Source of the DNA: Ustilago trichophora
Taxonomy: Eukaryota; Basidiomycota; Ustilaginomycetes; Ustilaginales; Ustilaginaceae
Direction: 5' to 3'
Length of the DNA stretch: 64,000 nt
Assembly (NCBI GenBank): GCA_900323505.1
Contig: OOIN01000013.1
Location: 310,001-374,000 of the forward strand
A model generated the notes under the pieces. The model was not told where the DNA came from. It made no database searches and saw nothing but the letters and a program-made list of their open reading frames with translations. Position numbers and translations under genes: made by a program. Below, in pieces: positions 11,501 through 23,537 of this stretch (within the stretch, counting starts at the first letter, position 1; each line of letters starts with the position of its first letter).

Positions 11501-12507
11501 CAGGGATCCAACATCCGCGATCTGATCATCAAGGCCGGTGGTCCCGAGGATGCCAAGGCTTCTTCTCAGTACGTTCAGTTCCCGCGACGAAACGAGAAGG
11601 ACTCGTCTACCGTCACTGTTCGCGGCCCTGCTTCGCTGGCCAAGGCCATCCGCGACGAGCTGCAGAAGGCTGCACAGGTGCTTGCCTCGCAGATCGTCTA
11701 CGGTGTTGTCGTGGCTCCTCAAGCACAGAGAATGTTGATCGGTCGTGGTGGTTCGCGTCAGTCCGAGCTGCAGACTCAGTACTCGGTTCGCCTCGTCTTC
11801 CCCGGTTGGAAGGAGTACTCTTCCACTGGCGAGCCCACCAACAAGGCCGAGCTCGCCGGCGGTGACGATTCGACCATCGTCAAGATTGTCGGTGCCGAAG
11901 ACAGGTGCAAGGCTTTGGCTGAGGAGATCAAGTCGAGCTTCGCTTCCGTCTCCAAGTCGATCAACGTTCCTCGTGGTGTCCACGCTCGCATTGCCACCCC
12001 ACAATTCTTCCGCCAGCTTCGCTCCGATTTTAGTGTCTCGGTGGACACACCTCGTGACTCTTCGTCAGCTTCGGCTTCGACCGCTGCCGCTTCGGCCAAG
12101 AACGGAGCCAAGGACGTTGGCGCACGCATCGATGACGATGAGGATGCCGAGGAAAACGAGTTTGAGCTCGAGGAGCTCTCCTCGGCCTCGAGCAACGATG
12201 TCGTCTCGTGGACCTTGACTGGTAAGGATGAGGCTTCGTTGCAGAAGGCAGAGAAGCGAATCCAGTCCTCGATCAAGGAGGCTGGCAACGTTTCTCATCA
12301 GGGTAAGTTGTGGGTCACCCCTTCCACTGTCCCCCGTATCATCGGTCGTGGTGGTAGCGGTCTCATGAACATTCAAAAGGAGTCAGGTGCTGCTGTCGAG
12401 ATTCCTCGAGATGCTGGCGGACTCTGCATCATTCGAGGCTCGAAGGATGCCGTCTTGCACGCAAGGAGCTTATTGAAGGTGTTGCCTCTTCTCGAGGCCG
12501 TGATTGA
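8543..12507 (+). CDS. Multi-KH-domain RNA-binding protein, vigilin/Scp160 family (frame broken about seven times)
   Basis: Vigilin/Scp160 proteins bind mRNA and ribosomes at the ER through tandem KH domains. The start is the ATG at 8543, which follows a pyrimidine-rich leader. Frames used in order are 2, 1, 3, 2, 1, 3, 2 and 1. Changes fall at about 8700-8755, 10198, 10217, 10355, 10440, 11473 and 12465. Each is repaired by one extra base in a short run, for example AAGG to AAGGG near 10198. About ten KH GxxG loops are visible, including GTKGKN, GPKGAN, GPNGTT, GRGGSA, GQGGKY, GKGGAT, GPQGSN, GRGGSR and GRGGSG. The product would be about 1,320 residues, typical of the family. The last correction moves the stop from 12526 to 12507 and gives a short end. 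An antisense open frame across 8749-10170 is a codon-bias shadow. Confidence 0.9.
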
Positions 12508-13119
12508 AGCGTTTGTTTTCTGCTGAACAACAACGAGTCTGTCGTCGAATCACACAACAAAAGAAGGGGAAAAGAAAAAGAAAGAAAAGAAAGAAAAGAA
12601 AAAAAAGCATATCTCCCTAAACAGTATATCGCAATCATTGGTTTTTCGCTCTTTTTGCAAATCAATTTTGTTCTCACACCACAACCACACCTGACAACTC
12701 ACATTCGATATACATTGCTGCAAGCATTTGTTGTCACTAAATCTGTCCAGCAAGCAGATGAATATGATAATAACGTTGGATTAGTGATATGTTCCTGAAA
12801 TGATAACAGTGCGAAATTTCATGACATGAGCGTGACGTGGTCTTTAGGGAAAGAGCTGAATCGAGTCAAGTTCACGAAGCAGGTTGAACTCGGATGATAT
12901 CCGCAATACTGCATATCGTCAAGAACCTGTTGCCAACGATGATCTTTATCTCTGAAACATTTTCTACCAGAGCCTCGTAACTCTTTCGGCTAGGCGTAAT
13001 GTTTTTTCCTTGGCCTCTTCCATGAATCAAAGGCGTCTTCGTAATCGTTGCGTCAAGCAGAGAATGATCATGCGTTCAAAGGTGACTGCGGTGGGTTGGA
13101 TGCGGAGTTGTTGAGATCC
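12508..13119. other. Convergent 3' intergenic region
   Basis: About 610 bases lie between the stop codons of the KH gene (+) and the PPR-like gene (-). A purine-rich AAAG/AAGA stretch at about 12555-12606 may be part of the KH-gene 3' UTR. The remainder is AT-richer than its surroundings, with no ORF or RNA gene supported. Confidence 0.6.
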
Positions 13120-15012
13120 TTAGAAATCTACGCCCGTCTCGTAGTCGGCTGCATCGATGCAGCCACTTAGGAGCGAGTTGAAGGTATCGAGTTCTGTTGA
13201 TACGTTTGTATAGTTTGGAGGATGCGCCTGGGCGCCTGAAGGGCTGGCAATGGCGTGGTACGTCGGAATGGCTCGATAAATTTCAAGAGCCTGTGCAAGA
13301 TCGCCCAGCCAGACAGCGGCAGTAAGAACGGCATTGACAATGGCAATGTGAGTCCCAACCTGGGATCAGTAGCAGCCTGTTGAGCGCATCTACAGCCAAC
13401 TGCAAGGAAGCTTTATCCGGGTAGATCGAAGTGCTGATTCTCCCGTTGTTCGATCCGTGATGCGGAAACCCCGACGATAGTAAGCGCCAAGCGTACGCAG
13501 CGCTCCTTCGTAATCGTGAGCGCTGCAGTAAGCCTCAAAGAGCGGGCCAAGTGCCATTCTTGGATCTCGGTATTCTTCGATGGCATAGATAGCGTCGCGA
13601 TGATGATCGACCGGTCGAATCCGAAGTTGGGCCGGACGAGGTGAAGGGATTGGGTTCAGCTCATTAAAAGTAGGGTCGATTTGGTGGAGGCACACACGGG
13701 CCATCTGGGCGCTACCTTCTTTGGCAGCAAGTCCCAGAATCGTCAGAATCAGACCGTCATCCGGGAGAGCAATCCTTGCGTCACCGCACGAGACCATGCA
13801 AGCTCTACACCAGGCAGATAGCCTCCTTCGGCACAGGATCGCAGGATCGACATCCAGATGCTGGGCGCCAAGCGACGTGCCACTTGACCGCTTCGAGCTT
13901 CCGAACGAAGAAGATCTTTAGCTTAGCGAAGATGGGTGGTTCGTTTTGGTGGCGGTGTGACGGTAGACCAAGCCGCCCTGCTCCACGAGATCCGCAAGCT
14001 CGACGGCGGCCCTGAACTCGTCACTGTGAAGGCAGAGACGATGATTTCAAGAGCGTGTCGTGGGGAGCGTCAGACCGGTCCGATAGCAGGCTGAAAGGAG
14101 CAAGAGGGCATATTCGAGATTGTGGTCTTGGCAAGCACTTTCGACCACATGTGCAAATGTCGTGGCATTCCAATTGCGCGTCTTGTGGACGGGTAAGGTC
14201 AATCCTGCGGCCATACTAGATTTGGTTGTGGCGTGGTGTCCTTGCCACTTAGGAGGATGCTGGCCAGCTCTTGGATGAGTCGGATGACGAGGATGCAGAG
14301 GCTCCAAGGGCAAAGATGCGATCCAAGACCGCACTTGCCGCTTCCTGATCAGCAGAAACGACAGCGGCCTGGAGGAAATGGTTGAGCGAGTCGATGCATT
14401 CTGAAAACCGAACGACAGCATGTCGGCATTGATTGCAGCGACCTCTTCGAGTAGACCGTGATGTGCAAGGGCGCGCATCACCGCCAAGAATACACCTTCT
14501 CCTCGGGATCAAAGGAGACAGCGTTGGCTGCGTCGGATATTTGCACCTTTCTCTCCTTGATCAACTGGCAAAGTTTGAATGCTTGGACCGCATCGTGGTT
14601 GTCTGCAGCCACTCCTAGTGCTGTGTACAGCTGCTTGAGCTCTCGGTCTGTTGACACGTTGCGTAATATGTAAGCATCGCTTGATACGTGCTGTTTGAGC
14701 CCTTGGTGATGATGAAGAGGAAGAAGGGGAAGCATCTTGGCCTACGCCACGCCTTCTAAAGTGCTGGAAGAGTTGGGGTGCATGTGGATGTCGACGATCT
14801 GCCGCCTTTGGAGTTTGGATAGATTGGAGCGGGCGAGGGCGCTGCTTTCGTATTGGCGTCGGTCGCCCTTGCTTATCAGATGATGACGTGGATCGTGTAG
14901 CGAGGTTTCTTCTACGAGAATCTGGTGCCCTTGACTCCGTCCTGGAAGGTATGTGCGATTTTGGAAGACAGCGCAATAGTAAGCGCGCCCGAGCACTGGA
15001 TGGTCTCAGCAT
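13120..15012 (-). CDS. Mitochondrial PPR-like protein (frame broken several times)
   Basis: Probable pentatricopeptide-repeat RNA-binding protein of mitochondria. The ATG at 15012 begins an Arg/Ser-rich, acid-poor N-terminus (MLRPSSARARLLLRCLPK) typical of a matrix-targeting peptide. Downstream, helical-repeat segments appear in different frames: RELKQLYTALGVAADNHDAV, FKLCQLIKERKV, MRALAHHGLLEEVAAINADM, SLNHFLQAAVVSADQE, HVVESACQDHNLEYALLLLS and EGALRTLGAYYRRG. The last is FNSLLSGCIDAADYETG, ending at a TAA at 13120-13122. The spacing and the recurring pattern of a short helix followed by a loop fit PPR units of about 35 residues. At least five single-base frame changes are needed to join the pieces into about 630 residues. 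The PPR family is a pattern-based call; the RNA target is unknown. Confidence 0.65.
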
Positions 15013-15677
15013 GGCGCAATCTCTACGTGTTCGAGTCGTCTGTCCGTCGCGACCAGTTGCTTTTGAGAGTGTGTCGTCGTCGTTGCATGTCACGATCCTA
15101 ACCTCGAACAAGTAACCAACTTTCCATAACAAATTCTCAGACCCTGTCTCCGCTACCCGATTTCCGGCAACCGACGGGCTCACTCTAGCTTTAACACTCG
15201 TGATTTTTGCACCCCGCCCAACTTTACCTCTCTAGCCCAACGTCACGCTACAAACCGACAACAACCTTCGGCAAAGACGGCAACGAAGAGCTCCAGGCAA
15301 ACTCGGAAGATGACGGAGATTCGCTCCGGCGGTATTCGACATCGGCGTCAAATCGTTCTGAGCTATCACTAGGACCGAGTTGACAAGGTGACATAACGAG
15401 GTCTCGGTGAGTACAGGAAAATGCTCCGGATGGCGGCTGTGCGGAGTATCAGCAAACTTGAGGAAGCTCTCTTTGGGGAAATGGCACTGCAATGAAGCCT
15501 TGCATGCGGATTTACTGATCGCTTCGCCGGTCAACACTGTATTAGAGTGTAGAGGGTTGCATACCTGTGGATTCTGTCCATGTTCCTGTGATGAAAAGCA
15601 AGGTTGCATTGCAGTTGCCTTGTGGTGCCGATGTTTGCTGCGCAGCATTGTCTTTCTGTTAACCATAGGTTTTTCTT

Positions 15678-15728
<51 letters not shown>

Positions 15729-18700
15729 CGCGCTGGCGGCGAATCGACGTCAACGAGCATGTTTTAGGCGAAGGGCACAGAAGCAACGTGGCGAACAAAT
15801 GGGGGCTCGCGTGGTCTCTACGCGAGCTGCAAGCTCCCTCTCTTCTTGGGCTAACCAAAACACTGAATACTGTAGCTCCCAACACAGCCTTGCCGAGCGC
15901 TGTCCTCTTGGCGTACCTTACGGCATGTAGCGACGACGAAGACGGTATCGGCATTCCAATCGGAGGCGTAGGTGGTGGCTGATAGAGATGCTGCCGAGAC
16001 CTTGGGCGTGGCACGGCTTTTGGTACGAGAACATTCATCTGTCTGCAGCTTGCTGCCAGCTTGCACATGATCGCCTCCTTGAAGGAAGACTATGGCATGA
16101 TTTTTTCAGAAAAATCCAAAGTGTTGTCTGATTGGATGTGAATTCAATACGGTCAACTCCACGAGGCTCTAAACAATGACGAGCAGACTTCGGCACGGTC
16201 AACCACATGGAAAAATGCCTCCTCCCATGAGGCTCGCTTGGCGACACAAAGTCCACTGATTCGTGATGCAACGGACTTGCGAGGTCGGCGAGTGAGTACT
16301 GTACGGGCAAGCTTGATGAGGAAGAATTGTTCTTCGGCAAAAAGCAGAGCGTACCTGCAGAAAAGGCTGTTCGGCGTTTGGTGGCTGTGGTCCGAGCGAC
16401 ATGACTGTGTTTGACGACACGAGACGCTATGAGGATGGAGGAACCAGCACCGGGACCAAACGATGGCAAGATGAACGATATTTCGGCACAGACATCCCGG
16501 ATTGCCGCCTTGAGACGCAGAGTCCCATCATACGGTGAATCGAAAAGAGAGAGGGTGAGACAAAGGCCTTTGATTCGTTTTCGCTCAGCTTTTCCGCTGC
16601 AGAGTTCTGCATGTCTGCATGTCAAACTGACGTCGAAGCAGGAGATGGAGATATTTCACCTTTGTCGTCTTTTGTGTCGCGGATATCGTACAGAAGCAAA
16701 CTAGGGAGAACTGAGTTTTCATCGACATGTCTCTTTGCCGCCGTGGGTCGTGACTAAGCTGCTCCGATTTGGGATGCTCTGAAACGGACTTAAGCTCATT
16801 CCACTGTCCCCAAGAGAGATGTTTTTGGCTGGACGGAACCCTAGAAGCCAATCAAACAGCTTCTACCGGGTGATGGTCGATCCGGCGTTTAAAAAAGAGC
16901 AGAGACGGAGAGGCTTTTGCTGCATAGGCTGTTGTGCTTCGGCAACCGTCTCTGGCTTTGGCCCCTTGAAACAAGGATCGCAAATTTGCCAGATGTGCGG
17001 GGTCTGAAAAGGAAGAAGAGAAGTGCGGAACGGAGTGGGAAATGTGTCGTGTTTGGACAATCAAGCGGAACGTCAACGTCATAGAGTGTGAAAAATATCT
17101 TGTACCATCTACTGTACAGTGCACAAATGTCGGTGGTGCCGCAGACATTTGGACTGCCACTAATGAACTCTGTCTTTCGCAATGCTATCTGTCAAGTGTG
17201 GCTTTCTTCGCTTCAGTTGGCCGTTCCGTAGGCCAACAAAGTCTGCCTGCGAATGGTTCGTAGCTGCGAAACTTTACCCGGGAGCATGAGCTGGACTGAG
17301 AAATGCATTGCGGATGGTACGAAACGCCGCTTCGCTTGCATGCTCCTTGAAGAAGCAAATCCCGACGAATATTAGACACCTCTTGTGATTGGCTCCAATG
17401 GCGAGACCGAAAATGTGGACGAGAGCTTGATGAACTCAATAACAATGGTGCCACGAGGCGTGGAGAGAGACGAAAGGTTTTGCTTGTGTTCGATTCAGTT
17501 TCCCAAGCATACCTCCGACGGAAGCATTCAGCCATTTGCATGATGGGAGAAGCTGGGTTACGACGGAGACGTTCGCATTTGATTCTGCTTGATGGAATAA
17601 GCTCTGAGCAGCTCTCACACCACATCCATCACAGACATCGCATCACTAAGGAAGGGGGCTTAGAATGAAATTTTGGGGCCACGCCTTTTGGGGTTTGCAT
17701 GGCATGGGCTTCCTCGCGTGGAAAGCGAAATGGGTATGCGAGTTTAGTTACTGTATGTACGGATGTGGGGAGGGAGCGGTCGATGTTGACGGTTTGACTT
17801 GGACGAATGTCGAATGCCGATGGCAGGGTGGAATGCAAATAACAGAGACAGCAGCAAAGAGCCAAGAAGAATAACAAGAAGTCTTGGAAGCTGATCGGAG
17901 ATTCGGAATTTTTCTCCGATTGTTCTCAGGCGAGCAACCATCCAACCAGCTTCCATACGTAGATGTCTTCGCTTCACCCACCCACTCTCCCGGCAGTCTT
18001 GTGCCGAACAAGCCTTTGTACACATCATCACTACCACTGCCTGTACACTGGTCGCTGCTACGGGGAATAGACTCCGTTCGGCCTCCGAGCTCGTCACTCG
18101 TCAGATCAGGTCAAATCATGTCAGGTCATCATCCAGAGTGAAACAGTATGTTGCCATGTTCTCTTGGATGAAGAGACCACCGCGGGAATCAGAGTGCCGC
18201 GGGAATGTACTCCCTTAAAGAGGAGAAAAAAAAAATCACAATTTTCGATTGCCTCTGCCATCGGACAGAACCCAAACAAAGAAGGGGAAAAATTCCAAAA
18301 ACAAAAGATTAAAAAAAAAAAAAAAATCAACTCGCTTGAACTTTGTGTTCCCGACCGATGGAGAGGTGTTACAAAGGCCTGTCACACAAGAGAGCAACAG
18401 GCCGAAGCCGATGCCGGAGTGGCTTGTGGCTTTTGCATCTCGTATAACGTCAGTCGTTACAAATTTCCCTGCCGGCAACCATGATAAAAACATAGCGAGA
18501 TAGTGAAGAGACAAATGAGTGATGTGACACAAACACGGCGGGCGGCCTTGTTCGGCGTGGCCGGGCAGTGCGGCTGAATTGAGCGGCTTGCAGGTCACAG
18601 GGTGGGAAAAGGGAAGGAGATTCGAGATGTTGTACTACTCTTTCTGTATGTTGAGTCCATCGATCTACGGCGAATGGACTGGATGGCAAGGACCAATTTG

Positions 18701-20051
18701 CTGCACCGATTGTTGGATATCCAAACCAGGTCTTGCTTTGGTCTCGATGTGGGATGCACAGGCTAAAAGCTCGGCAGATCACCTCGTGGCAGCTGTGTGT
18801 GTGGATTGCAAGCAAGCGAGAAAGAGGGCCTTTGTGCCTTCTCGTTTGACGAAAACGCTCCCGCCCTTGCCATAACCCTGATTTGGCCGGCTATATGGCT
18901 GACTGGCTGGTCGGTCGGTTCTGTCTCTGCTACTGCTTCCGCTTCCATGCTCTGAAACACACATTTCTGAGAGAAGCCAATCGTCGGTTACGGCAGCAGC
19001 AGCATCATCATCATCTTACAGTCCTGCCCTTCCCGCCTTTCTCTTTGTTGCTCTGCCGTGGATTCCGTCACACTGCGCATCCGCTTCTTTCTGCAACTCG
19101 CCTCTGCACCCCAACCTTGATGCGGACAGGATAGCACTCTGCAGCTCGATGCGAGCCTCATCTTGGGCTCTGGAATTTCACTCTCCGCGTGCCGTTCCGT
19201 GGTCCCTTGAACGAGTCCCTTTCTCTCGCGTATTCCGCAATCATGCAGCCGCGAATATGTACCACAGATTGCTGTGAATCGCCATTCAACCACTCACTTC
19301 TTCCGTAAACGTTCTACTTCTCCCGATGCATGGATTCCGGTCTTGAAACTAGAGCTCACCTCTCCTCTTCCGCCTCTGGACCCGCCGAATGCCACAACAT
19401 GCTTCCAAACATCATTTTGTCCCTTCAACCTCATCGTGCATCCCGCGCGCCCGCCGGTGTCCTCTCTCAGATTGATGGTACCGCAACGAACCGCACTGGC
19501 CTCGTACTTCTGTACCAGTGTCCTTGTTGACCCCTCCAGTACTTCTCCTCACGGCGATTTTTCTTCTTCTTCTTTCTTTGCGCACAGTACAGTAGCTGCC
19601 GTGTGTTCTATCAGGCACAAGATGGTTCTTTCCGCTGATCCTGCCCGACTCGGCAACCTATTGTTGCTTTGATTCCTTCCGTCGGTCTGCGCAAAGCTGC
19701 ATATGTCCTGCTGTGTACAGCCGCTCCGCTTGAGCGGTCTCATCTGAGGACACCATCCTGTCATCTCCGAATGTACATAAAAGGCCCAGAGGTCGATGAT
19801 GCCTTCTCTGGGCCATCCCCCTCCTGCGTACAGCTTGCTTTTCCTATCATCCCACATCAGACCTCTCCGCCCCCTTGTCGACTGACCCCCAGCCTTGCAT
19901 CCGCCCTGGTTGGCACTCTTGGGTAGACATTCGCTTGACCATTCACTCGACGTAGCTGGATCTCGCTTGATCTGCTGATCTTCACCTGAATACTACACCC
20001 TCCTGTCTATCTCTCTCATCTACCAACTTTCAAGTAGACATCACGTCCAAG
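15013..20051. other. Five-kilobase gene-poor divergent interval
   Basis: No recognisable protein-coding gene was found between the PPR-like gene (-) and the bZIP gene (+). Open frames here are short, lack family features and mostly start at non-ATG codons. One at 15232-16068 (-) is a poly-Lys artefact of the T-run. Visible structure includes a 49-base poly-T tract at 15680-15728, a 16-base poly-A at 18311-18326, and five TACWGTA motifs at 15868, 16297, 17110, 17749 and 19588. The DNA from about 19000 to 20050 is pyrimidine-rich and probably holds the long 5' leader and promoter of the transcription-factor gene. Non-coding RNA or undetected small genes cannot be excluded. Confidence 0.6.
15680..15728. 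repeat. Poly-T tract, 49 bases
   Basis: This is the longest uninterrupted homopolymer in the window. It lies inside the gene-poor interval, and no mobile element or target-site duplication was recognised beside it. Confidence 0.95.
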
Positions 20052-21897
20052 ATGCGCTCCAGTGCCACCGCCGGACTCACCCCTCAACAGCTGCTCGACC
20101 GTCGTCGTGCTCAGAATAAGCTGGCACAGAGGCGTTTTCGTGAGAAAGCCCGAATGGCTCGAGCTGCCGGCTCTGCCTCTTCCGCCTCTTACTTGGCAGC
20201 AGCAGCTTCAGCTATGCCCACCTTCCCACCTCATCTCGACTTGACTGCTCCTTCGATGATGCCTCGCATGGGTCACGGCAGGATTCGTTCCGCTTCTTCC
20301 GACTCGAGCTGCTCGACATCGTCTGTCTCCCTCTCTTCACAGGTCTCGAGCCCAAGCTCGAGCTGTACAGAGCTCAACACGCCAACCATGCCTACACTTA
20401 CCGCAGCTCACCCGCCGCCTCCTGTTACCTTTCTGAGTAGTACCGGCAGCAGTAATCCCGCCACTGCCCCCGTCTTTGTCGCAGAGATCGAACCCAAGTC
20501 AGACCTTGCTCTGATTGAAGGTGCCTTTCGCATGCCACCACCACCACATTTTGCTACGAACAGCGTTTTGTTGCTCAGAGCTTTGCCCCTATTGAGCAGC
20601 AGGGCTTCCCTCAGTCTGCTCCTCTTCCTCCCCATGTTCCCTGTCAGAGCAGCCATCGGTCACTTATTCGAGCCTGGCTTCCTCCTCCACTCCTCCTCTT
20701 CTTCGATTCATCGTAGCATTGGCTCAAGATGGTTGGGATGCATTCAGATCCTTTCCTTATAAGTCAACCTCTTCCCAGCCCTTCGCTCCTCTCGGACCCT
20801 CGGGCAACAACCCTTCGATGCTCTCCGGCGCAATGTTCTTCGCTCCTCCTCACGAATCTCAGTCGATGTTGTCCACATCGTTCGAGAACTTGTTGCGTAT
20901 TCCTTCCCGCCCTTCCACCTGCTCCAATGCCAGCTCCGACGCCACCAGTTCCGAAGAACCATGTCTCTCTCCTCCTTCATCATCATCAACATCGACCACT
21001 CACACCACGCCATCCTTGCTCACCGACACCCACCAAGCCATCACCACCCACAACAGGACCCAAGCCAGCCAGTCTGCGTCCTTCCACCTCGGCAAGGCCA
21101 TTTCGGAGCATGCCACGCGTAGTCGTCATCTGAATCCACTGCCGTCCTGGAACCGTCGCCATCACGTCGCAACCTTTTTCGCGCGTTATCGAGCAAATTG
21201 GAGCACGTTTTGGATTTGGTTTCAACGGTGGAAAAGAGATGCCGCAACTCCTCTCGCGCCTTCATCTCGATGGCAAGCCCATCGAGAGCACACAACCTTG
21301 CAAAGGACTCGTCTTTGACGCTGCCATCGACTGGGATGTTATGGGAAGCAACATGCTACCACTACAGAACAGTTGCTGTATCCTCATCGCGCTTTCATCG
21401 ACGCTTGCCTTCCTTGGGCCGCGGTCCGCTCTCGTCTGCTCAAGCATGCACTGACCAACCCGGTATGCGAAGAAGAGTTGGCCCTCGACCTCTTGCTCTC
21501 CATCCTTTCTCCAGACGAGACTGTGGCTTCGTTCACCGTCTATGGTGACGACATTCTTGATCCCGAGGCTTGGGAACTTAGCCAACACATGCTGAACAAG
21601 TGGTGGGGTCTCTTTGACGACTCGGCCATTCGCAGATCCAACTGGTGGAGACGCCAGAGAGGTCTCAAAGATCTTGTCATTCCCGTTTCTACCGGGACGA
21701 CGAATCTGCCAACGAGTCCCAACGAAACGGTCTTGGAACTGGGTCACTCGACCAGGTCCACCACCTCGCTTCCACCCTCTTCCAATGAACAATACCTTTC
21801 TCTTATATGGACTCTCCTTTCTTCTCTTATGATGGACTCTCCTTTCTTCTCTTATGATGGACTCTCATTTCTTTATATCTTGGTCAAGTCACCTTAG
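20052..21897 (+). CDS. bZIP transcription factor with DUF3425-like C-terminal region (frame broken)
   Basis: Nuclear DNA-binding regulator. The ATG at 20052 is followed within 20 residues by a fungal bZIP basic region, RRRAQNKLAQRRFREKAR, with the N-x7-R spacing. A canonical long leucine zipper is not obvious, as is common in bZIP proteins of the DUF3425 type. A Ser/Pro-rich middle follows. From about 21360 a frame reads LLYPHRAFIDACLPWAAVRSRLL, then LSILSPDETVASFTVYGDD and EAWELSQHMLNKWWGLFDD. These match the usual DUF3425 pattern of a hydrophobic PxxxxRDRLL helix plus a Trp-rich end. At least four frame changes are needed between 20540 and 21370. The stop at 21895 lies just beyond a 25-base tandem repeat, so the exact C-terminus is uncertain. 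A very long upstream region suggests complex control. Target genes are unknown. Confidence 0.75.
21808..21875 (+). repeat. 25-base tandem repeat, about 2.7 copies
   Basis: The unit starts TGGACTCTCC and ends CTTATGA. Two perfect copies (21808-21832 and 21833-21857) are followed by a partial, diverged third copy. The unit is not a multiple of three, so changes in copy number would alter the frame at the end of the bZIP coding region. Confidence 0.85.
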
Positions 21898-22394
21898 TTC
21901 CCTTTCCTTCCCAGCAAACCTGTGTATTCTACGTATAATGTATCATAGAGCTCGTCGCAAAACCTCCCTGTCGCAATAGCATCTCTTTGACAAACAATAC
22001 AATCTCAGACCTCCACCCTCGTCTCGTTTGCACCCAGTCTTTTTAAAAGTCCTGCTGCTCGAGTTTGGCAAACCTAGATGGAGACCTAGCGCATTGATAT
22101 CTCTCTGAACCTTAAGCCACTGTCAGCACGCATGGCTGTATCCTTCGACGGTACGGACCCTGTGAAGCTATACTGTTAGTGGCGCTGAAAGAAGTTCTGC
22201 ATGTTTCAAAATGCTGCCTTTCTCTCATGAAAATCACAAGGCGTTCGACCGTCTGTCTACAGAAGACGCTCACAGTCAAAGGATGGAGAGGGTGTAATCT
22301 GGAGAGAAGACTTCTATTCAAGCGGTGAGACGCATGCATCACTTGGGGTGAATTTTACGTTTTTGGTTGTTTTTGGTATTGTGGTTGCCTTTGC
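21898..22394. other. Convergent 3' intergenic region
   Basis: About 500 bases lie between the bZIP gene (+) and the cysteine synthase gene (-). The sequence is relatively AT-rich and probably carries both 3' UTRs. No gene is supported. Confidence 0.6.
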
Positions 22395-23537
22395 TCATGG
22401 AAGAACGATGTACTTTTGCAAGTGATCAGGGATGGCCTTGTCGAGAGCCTTTGATTCGAGCCACTTGCGCGAAAAGAGTCGGGCCTGGTATCTGTAAGCA
22501 CCGTCGCAGAGAATCGTGACGATGGTCTTGTTGGGACCCAGCTGTTGGGCCATTTTCTTGGCCGCGACAACGTTGAGAGCCGAGGAAGCGCCCACGTAGA
22601 TGCCTTCCTCGTGCAAGAGGCTGTAGACCATAGCGATGCTTTCCTCGTCGGGGATGTTGACCGAGTTGTCGAGTTTTTCAATGTCGGGTTTGAGGTTGTC
22701 GGTGACACGACCTTGACCGATGCCTTCGGTGATGGATCCACCTTGACGGTCCATGAGTTTGCCCTTGGTTTGAATGTACGAGTGAAGTACGGAACCGGGA
22801 GGGTCGGCAAGCCAGCATTGAACTTTGCCGTTGGATCTTCCTTCAGGTAACTGGTGATTCCAGCAAGAGTGCCTCCGGTACCCGTGGCGCAGATGAAACC
22901 GTCAACTTTGCCGTTGGTCTGATCCCAAATTTCGGGGCCAGTAGTTTCGATATGGGCCCGGCGGTTGGCGGTGTTGTCGAACTGGTTGGTCCATACAGCG
23001 TTGTCGAGGCGTTCTGCGTGACGTTTGGCCTGGTGATTGTAGTTTTCGGGATTATCAAAGGCGACGGCGGGTACGGGGTAAACTTCGGCACCTAGCATGC
23101 GCAACAGGTCGATCTTCTCCTGGGACTGGGTGTTGGGCATGTAGATGACGCACTTGTAGCCTTTAGCTCGGCAGACGTGGGCAAGCCAATACCAGTGTTA
23201 CCAGCAGTACCCTCGACAACGGTTCCACCAGGCTTGATGAGACCCGCTCCTCGGCGTCCTTGACAACGTAAAGCGCAGCACGATCCTTGACGCTTCCTCC
23301 AGGTTCCATGAACTCGGCCTTTCCGAGCACCTCGCAGCCGGTGGCATCGCTGATCTTGTTGAGACGGATGAGAGGTGTGTTACCGACAGCACCGACAATC
23401 CATTGACGGACGCATGTGGCAGCAGCGACGGGGGAAAGAGTCGAAGTGGAAGCACTGGCGGCAGCGGCAGAGGTGTGAAGGGCTCGCACCGATGAGCGAG
23501 CGAGGCCCACCAGCGACCTAGGAAGGATAGAAGTCAT
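22395..23537 (-). CDS. Mitochondrial cysteine synthase / O-acetylserine sulfhydrylase-like PLP enzyme (frame broken three times)
   Basis: Fold-type II PLP enzyme, expected to make cysteine from O-acetylserine and sulfide or a related beta-replacement. The ATG at 23537 begins a mitochondrial-type leader rich in Ser, Arg and Ala (about 45 residues). Next comes [19 protein letters not shown] and the PLP-lysine segment [11 protein letters not shown]. After two missing bases near 23247 and 23184, the chain continues as [19 protein letters not shown] (the phosphate-binding loop), then [32 protein letters not shown] and, after a third shift near 22790, [12 protein letters not shown] and [15 protein letters not shown]. 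The stop is at 22395. The joined protein is about 380 residues. The pattern fits the mitochondrial fungal cysteine synthase group; cystathionine beta-synthase is less likely because no heme or CBS domains are present. Confidence 0.88.

Noticed and set aside
8543..12507. Introns as the explanation for frame changes in the KH gene
   Set aside because: No GT-AG pairs with branch sites lie at the breaks. Conserved residues continue on both sides with at most one base missing, leaving no room for an intron.
15232..16068. 278-residue minus-strand ORF with a poly-Lys centre
   Set aside because: It crosses the 49-base T-run. The flanking residues show no family features. A short real ORF at its N-terminal end cannot be excluded but is not supported.
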